A DNA stretch of 9,826 nt, from positions 1-9,826 of the forward strand of contig CAIYQV010000444.1 of the NCBI GenBank assembly GCA_903928365.1, in the 5' to 3' direction. This document shows, in pieces, positions 6,015 through 9,826 of this stretch (the stretch's first letter is position 1; every line of letters starts with the position of its first letter). The DNA is from an uncultured Flavobacteriia bacterium. GTDB lineage: Bacteria; Bacteroidota; Bacteroidia; Flavobacteriales_D; Crocinitomicaceae. Position numbers and translations under genes: made by a program. The notes below the pieces were generated by a model. That model was not told where the DNA came from and did no database searches. It saw only the letters and a list, made by a program, of their open reading frames with translations.

Positions 6015-7649
6015 TCAGCGATGAAGCTCAAATATAGGTTCACCAGTCATACTTCCTGTACGCTGAATATTCAAAATATTCGTCAGTGTGGCAGCTATAT
6101 CTGTAATATCGACTTTTCTTAATACCTCACAAGAGGGAATTCCTTTTCCATACCAGATCAATGGCACATGTGTATCGTAATTAAACGCAGACCCGTGACT
6201 TGTGCCCTGATGCGCCGTTGGGACATCGGAAGATTTGACAAGGTACCCCGATTCAAGTAAAAAAAGAACATCTCCGCTTTCATCAGGATGGTATCCCGAC
6301 TGGATCATCTTAAACCAATTATCCCCATCCTGATTTCCTGAAAGCTCATTTCCGGAGTAGGCTGCCTTTACCTCCTTCCATTGTCGGATCTCATTCAAAA
6401 TGAATTGTTCGATATCGACTTGTTTGCTCTGGTTTTTCTGTATGAGCTCACGGTCCAGGTAAATATTACAGTTCACAAATTCTTTAATCGGATCAAATTG
6501 AAACTGTTTGACCAATTTCTGTCTTAAATCAATCATGTAGTTTGAACTAAAAAAATAACCTCCGGGCAACTTTTTATCAACCAATTGCTGAGGTACAGGA
6601 ACCACGGCATGATCAGCGGTCAACATAATCACAAATTCATTTTTTCCAATCTGTTTCTCCAAAAAGGAAATCAATTTTGAAAGATCCTTATCCAGGCGTA
6701 AATACACATCCTCCAACTCTACAGAATAAGGCCCAAAAGCATGACCCACAAGATCAGGTGTGGAATAACTGATACATAACATATCCGTACGACTATCACT
6801 GCCTAATCCTTCCGCCAAAATGCCCTTGATGGCCAAGTCTGTGAGTGCTGTATTAGCAAAGGGGGTATAGGTAAATAATGAAAGATCCTGAATCCCTTCT
6901 TTCATTTCACTCAGGACATAAGGAAAAGTTGGCGCTTGTTTTCCGGGAAAGATCTGTTCATATGGCGAATCATCCGGACCACTTTCCGTATAGGCAGAGA
7001 TATCGTACAATGTTTTCCATGTTGAAGTTAATGCCTTTTGAGGACGTTGTTCGTTATTGAACGTTGTCAACCAGGCGGGCAATTCCTTTTCGAAAAATGT
7101 ACTTGTAATGAAGTTACCTGAATTCGCATCAAACCAATAGGAACCATCACTCAGATGTCCTCCGGGAAGGATCGCTCCCCGATCCTTGATCGATAAAGAG
7201 ATCACCTTAGCATCCGTATAGGTCATTTTGAGCTGATCGGTAACCGTCGTCGTTTTTAAATGATGCGGAGAGCATTTGCCTTCATTTGTAGCACTTCCAA
7301 CCGTATTTAAAGAAGCATCATCCACACAATTAAAGAGGATACCTGTTTCGCGGTCATACCAGTCATTTGCAATGATACCATGATTCGACGGAGTTGTTCC
7401 TGTATAGATCGAAGCATGTCCCGGACCGGTAAACGTAGGGACATAATTGTATCGTGTATTGCGGCAGTTCGTGCCCTTAATCATTAGTTTTTTAAACCCA
7501 GTATTGCTGAACTTTTGTTCAAACCGATACAAGTAATCATAACACATCTGATCGATCACAATACCGACAACGAGTTTAGGCACTTTCTTAGATTGACCAA
7601 AGACAGGTAATCCTACAAAAAGAAGAACTAAAAGAAAAACTGATCTCAT
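6015..7649 (-). CDS. pafA: PafA-type alkaline phosphatase (phosphate monoesterase)
   Basis: A 544-residue exported Zn2+-dependent phosphatase of the alkaline phosphatase superfamily that releases phosphate from organic monoesters outside the cytoplasmic membrane. A signal peptide (1-19, MRSVFLL...PVFG then QSKK) has no lipobox Cys. Residues match the characterised PafA enzyme of Elizabethkingia/Chryseobacterium meningosepticum in order. Metal ligand Asp33 is in VIDQM, nucleophile Thr74 in PTFTGPGH, and Asn95 follows. Lys155 and Arg157 in IKDRGAI are the pair marking monoesterase specificity. Asp299/His303 are in TPDLVGH, Asp346/His347 in TADHA, and His485 in SHGSAFNYDTH. The length is close to PafA's 546. 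The ATG at 7649 is chosen over one at 7688 because it starts the signal peptide exactly and a -7 element lies between the two. NPP-type diesterases lack the Lys/Arg pair, so monoesterase is the better call. Confidence 0.92.
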   Translation of the reverse strand: MRSVFLLVLLFVGLPVFGQSKKVPKLVVGIVIDQMCYDYLYRFEQKFSNTGFKKLMIKGTNCRNTRYNYVPTFTGPGHASIYTGTTPSNHGIIANDWYDRETGILFNCVDDASLNTVGSATNEGKCSPHHLKTTTVTDQLKMTYTDAKVISLSIKDRGAILPGGHLSDGSYWFDANSGNFITSTFFEKELPAWLTTFNNEQRPQKALTSTWKTLYDISAYTESGPDDSPYEQIFPGKQAPTFPYVLSEMKEGIQDLSLFTYTPFANTALTDLAIKGILAEGLGSDSRTDMLCISYSTPDLVGHAFGPYSVELEDVYLRLDKDLSKLISFLEKQIGKNEFVIMLTADHAVVPVPQQLVDKKLPGGYFFSSNYMIDLRQKLVKQFQFDPIKEFVNCNIYLDRELIQKNQSKQVDIEQFILNEIRQWKEVKAAYSGNELSGNQDGDNWFKMIQSGYHPDESGDVLFLLESGYLVKSSDVPTAHQGTSHGSAFNYDTHVPLIWYGKGIPSCEVLRKVDITDIAATLTNILNIQRTGSMTGEPIFELHR

Positions 7650-7664
7650 AAGAAATATTTGACT

Positions 7665-7672
7665 CAAAAATA
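7665..7672 (-). promoter_or_regulatory. Bacteroidota -7 promoter element for pafA
   Basis: On the minus strand this is TATTTTTG, an exact TAnnTTTG match. Initiation would be near 7659, about 10 nt before the ATG at 7649 and downstream of the alternative ATG at 7688, so it also decides the start. I found no clear -33 TTTG at the expected distance, and no PHO-box-like repeat. Confidence 0.45.
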
Positions 7673-7705
7673 CGTATTCGTGTCGCATCTGTCTTTGCTG
7701 CTTCT

Positions 7706-7713
7706 TAACTTTG
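7706..7713 (+). promoter_or_regulatory. Bacteroidota -7 promoter element for miaE
   Basis: TAACTTTG matches TAnnTTTG exactly and ends 15 nt before the miaE ATG, giving a predicted leader of about 10 nt. It points away from the pafA element 33 bp to the left, so the 79-bp gap is a compact divergent promoter region. The -33 box is weak. Confidence 0.5.
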
Positions 7714-7728
7714 CATTAAAAAATTGCA

Positions 7729-8319
7729 ATGCTGGGATTAAAGATGCCTACCGACCCGAGATGGGTCAATATCGTAGAGAAGAATATTGAAGAAATTCTC
7801 ACGGATCACGCTTTTTGTGAGCAAAAGGCCGCCAGCAATGCAATCTCAATGATCGTTCAGTATCCACATTATTCAGATCTGGTGGAAGCGATGACTGCTA
7901 TTTGTCAAGAAGAAATGGAGCATTTCAAAATGGTACATGACAAGATGCTGGAGCGCGGTTATACGTTGGGGTTTGAAAGAAAAGATCCCTACGTAAATGA
8001 TCTAGCACTTTACCTAAAGAAAACAAAAACTCAAAGTTCAAAAAAAGGATTCTTTGTCAATCAGATGTTGTTTGCCGCCATGATTGAAGCCCGCAGCTGC
8101 GAGCGATTCAAGATCCTCTCAGAAGAGATTAATGATACGGATCTACGAGAATTCTACCGCTCACTCATGGAGAGCGAAGCTCGTCATTACACTACTTTTC
8201 TGGGCTTTGCTCGAAAATATGGGAATGGCATCGATATCGATAAATGCTGGCAGGAGTTCCTTGCTTTTGAAGCTACGTTAATGGAAAAATATGGTCAAAC
8301 GGAGACCATGCACGGCTAA
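7729..8319 (+). CDS. miaE: tRNA-(ms2io6A)-hydroxylase MiaE
   Basis: A 196-residue non-heme diiron monooxygenase that hydroxylates the isopentenyl group of ms2i6A at position 37 of tRNAs reading U-starting codons, using O2. The protein is an all-helical ferritin-like bundle. The diiron ligands can be picked out: Glu31 in CEQKAASNA, the first ExxH pair Glu62/His65 in EEMEHF, Glu120 in AAMIEARSCERF, and the second ExxH pair Glu150/His153 in ESEARHYTTF. The N-terminus LGLKMPTDPRWVNI is typical of the family and fixes the ATG at 7729. At 196 residues it is of the shorter MiaE type, smaller than the Salmonella enzyme. It converges on sbtA, and the two stop codons overlap (TAA at 8317-8319 against TAG at 8318-8316). 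MiaA and MiaB, which make the substrate, are not in the window. Confidence 0.93.
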   Translation: MLGLKMPTDPRWVNIVEKNIEEILTDHAFCEQKAASNAISMIVQYPHYSDLVEAMTAICQEEMEHFKMVHDKMLERGYTLGFERKDPYVNDLALYLKKTKTQSSKKGFFVNQMLFAAMIEARSCERFKILSEEINDTDLREFYRSLMESEARHYTTFLGFARKYGNGIDIDKCWQEFLAFEATLMEKYGQTETMHG

Positions 8320-9275
8320 AGCAAGCAAATCAAATAGTACAGAGGCATACCAATAGTAATATTAAAAGGGAAGGTTACCGCAAGTGCCATTGGGATAAAA
8401 ATACCCGGATTAGCCTTTGGAACCGCAATTTTCATCGCTGCAGGCACCGCAATATATGATGCACTCGCCGCCAGAATTGCCAAAATAAATCCATCAGCAG
8501 GGTTAGAAATAACGTAGCGTGAAACAAAAGCCACGACACAGCCATTCAGTAAAGGAATAACGATGGCAAAGAAAAATGCAAACCATCCGGATTTGATGAA
8601 ATCACCTAATTTCTTTCCACTGGTAATCCCCATGTCCAATAAAAATATGGCCAGGAATCCTTTAAAAATATCTGTTGTGAAAGGCTTGATACCATTGGCC
8701 TGTTCCTCTGAAGCAACAAAACCGATGATCAAACTACCCAGAATAAGTAAAACACTACCGTTGGTAAGTGCATGTTTCGCAATATTCAACACTCCTTGAT
8801 CTGTTGTTTTATCAGCACTGAACAACTTAATAAGCAGCACTCCCACAATGATCGCAGGTGCCTCCATCAGAGCCATTATGGCCACCATATGGCCACCAAA
8901 TTCCATTGAACGCGCTTCTAAAAAAGCAACTGCCGTAACAAAGGTCACTGCACTTACAGAACCGTAAGCGGCAGCTATCGCTCCGGCATTTTCTATTCCC
9001 ATCCTGGATCGCAGAATAAAAAAAGTGTATAGGGGAATAAGAACTGACAACAAAACACCAAAAACAATGGTTCCGATTATTTCCAATGATATGTGGCTGT
9101 GCGAAAGTTCAAGTCCGCCCTTGAATCCAATGGCAAATAACAGATATAATGAAATAAACTTTGAGGAGTTTGGAGGAATACGCAGATCACTTTTAAGGAA
9201 AACAGCAAGTATTCCCAAAAAGAAGAACAACAACGCTGGATTTGTTAGATTTTCAACGAGTAGATGTAAGTCCAT
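8316..9275 (-). CDS. sbtA: SbtA-family sodium-dependent bicarbonate permease
   Basis: A 319-residue polytopic inner-membrane protein of the SbtA/SBT family (Pfam PF05982), whose cyanobacterial members import HCO3- with Na+. About ten helices form two halves. Recognisable family stretches are an N-terminal helix with NPALLFFFLGILAVF (12-26), then IGFKGG (49-54), AAAYGSVSAVTFVTA (101-115) followed by FLEARSMEF, and ALMEAPAI (135-142). The second half has LGSLIIGF, LLDMGI and a final FPFNITIGMPLYY. The linker between halves (about 150-170) is only some 20 residues, shorter than the loop in cyanobacterial SbtA, and no sbtB is visible nearby. The ATG at 9275 is the only usable start (next Met is residue 92). 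It lies 23 bp inside the end of sua5, so the two are probably co-transcribed. Bicarbonate specificity is inferred from family membership. Confidence 0.87.
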   Translation of the reverse strand: MDLHLLVENLTNPALLFFFLGILAVFLKSDLRIPPNSSKFISLYLLFAIGFKGGLELSHSHISLEIIGTIVFGVLLSVLIPLYTFFILRSRMGIENAGAIAAAYGSVSAVTFVTAVAFLEARSMEFGGHMVAIMALMEAPAIIVGVLLIKLFSADKTTDQGVLNIAKHALTNGSVLLILGSLIIGFVASEEQANGIKPFTTDIFKGFLAIFLLDMGITSGKKLGDFIKSGWFAFFFAIVIPLLNGCVVAFVSRYVISNPADGFILAILAASASYIAVPAAMKIAVPKANPGIFIPMALAVTFPFNITIGMPLYYLICLL

Positions 9276-9826
9276 TCTTTAAATATTTACGTATTTGGAT
9301 AATTGGCTTGGTGGCACGTCTTAATTTGTCGTTGATTGATGGTCCTACACCCAATTCAGGAAATTCTTCAAACAGAAGAATATCAAAACAAAGCGAATCC
9401 AATTCGTGCATGACCTTATACAGATCGCGTGCTGCTTCATTCAGATCACCTTTTTTAGATAATTCTTTGATGAATGCCCTATCAGACTTATGGAAATCGA
9501 CACAGCACATCACTCCTACTCTGTACTTTTCAAGGTCCAATTTCGACAACCATTTACCTGACTGTTTAACGAAAAAAGCGGTAGTTCGCGGAGCATAATG
9601 TTTTTTGAGCATTCCCGGAGCCATAGGATCACCCTCAATGGATGTTACTTCTTCCAATCTTCCGATGATCTGCTCAATTTTTTCAATTGGAATCGCACCT
9701 TTCCTTAGAAGCACAGGCAATCCATTCAAATCCATCCCAACAATGGTTGATTCAATCCCACGATCGCACTGTCCTCCATCAATGACCAGAGGGATTTTTC
9801 CATTAAGATCACGAAGAACATGTTCA
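9253..9826 (-). CDS. sua5: L-threonylcarbamoyladenylate synthase, Sua5 type (C-terminal part)
   Basis: The 3' portion of a gene that continues beyond the right edge; about 190 codons are visible. Sua5/TsaC joins threonine, bicarbonate and ATP into threonylcarbamoyl-AMP, the first step of t6A37 synthesis in tRNAs reading ANN codons. The visible part opens with the end of the YrdC catalytic domain: HVLRDLNGKIPLVIDGG followed by CDRGIESTIVGM, the latter matching the family ESTIV motif. The inter-domain linker follows with APGMLKKHYAP, which in Sua5 closes over the active site. A C-terminal SUA5 domain completes it, making this the two-domain Sua5 form and not the short E. coli TsaC. The reading frame is open up to base 9826, so the ATG at 9733-9735 is internal. 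The last 23 bp overlap the start of sbtA on the same strand. Confidence 0.93.
   Translation of the reverse strand, partial: EHVLRDLNGKIPLVIDGGQCDRGIESTIVGMDLNGLPVLLRKGAIPIEKIEQIIGRLEEVTSIEGDPMAPGMLKKHYAPRTTAFFVKQSGKWLSKLDLEKYRVGVMCCVDFHKSDRAFIKELSKKGDLNEAARDLYKVMHELDSLCFDILLFEEFPELGVGPSINDKLRRATKPIIQIRKYLKNGLTSTR

Noticed and set aside
8563..9282. Plus-strand open frames antisense to sbtA
   Set aside because: They mirror the sbtA helices in another frame and give compositionally odd proteins with no recognisable motif.
9242..9598. Plus-strand 118-codon open frame antisense to sua5
   Set aside because: It covers the conserved Sua5 C-terminal domain on the other strand, and its translation shows no coherent domain.

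Overview
The window reads as a piece of a Bacteroidota chromosome, most likely from a Cytophagales- or Flavobacteriia-like bacterium. The base composition is AT-leaning. Several genes are preceded by the Bacteroidota-type -7 element TAnnTTTG rather than sigma70 boxes, and I see no strong Shine-Dalgarno sequences. The protein types also fit: a PafA-type phosphatase, a two-domain Sua5, a MiaE, and a P-type ATPase overlapping a DUF1003 gene. The content is chromosomal housekeeping and transport. I see no mobile element, phage gene, CRISPR array, tRNA or rRNA.

Left part (1-1654, + strand): the 3' end of rsmG (16S rRNA m7G methyltransferase), then cysC (APS kinase) and cysQ (PAP phosphatase). cysC and cysQ are joined by an ATGA start/stop overlap, so one transcript can encode both the enzyme making PAPS and the enzyme removing its by-product PAP. 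cysQ meets an unrecognised 179-residue minus-strand gene (1655-2194) with no intervening base.

Middle part (2195-5984): a divergent promoter region of about 200 bp holds an inverted repeat. It leads into a 10-TM P2-like cation ATPase, a DUF1003 membrane protein whose start lies 67 bp inside the ATPase gene, and a small four-helix membrane protein. This looks like a membrane ion-handling operon whose ion is unknown.

Right part (6015-9826): a secreted PafA-type alkaline phosphatase on the minus strand is divergent from miaE (tRNA-A37 hydroxylase) across a 79-bp gap with a -7 element facing each way. miaE converges, with overlapping stop codons, on sbtA (SbtA-family bicarbonate permease). sbtA lies downstream of and overlaps sua5 (threonylcarbamoyl-AMP synthase, cut by the window end). 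Sua5 consumes bicarbonate to start t6A37 synthesis, so its overlap with a bicarbonate transporter gene is the most suggestive functional link here. No stretch over 300 bases lacks a gene, and I saw no convincing intrinsic terminator.
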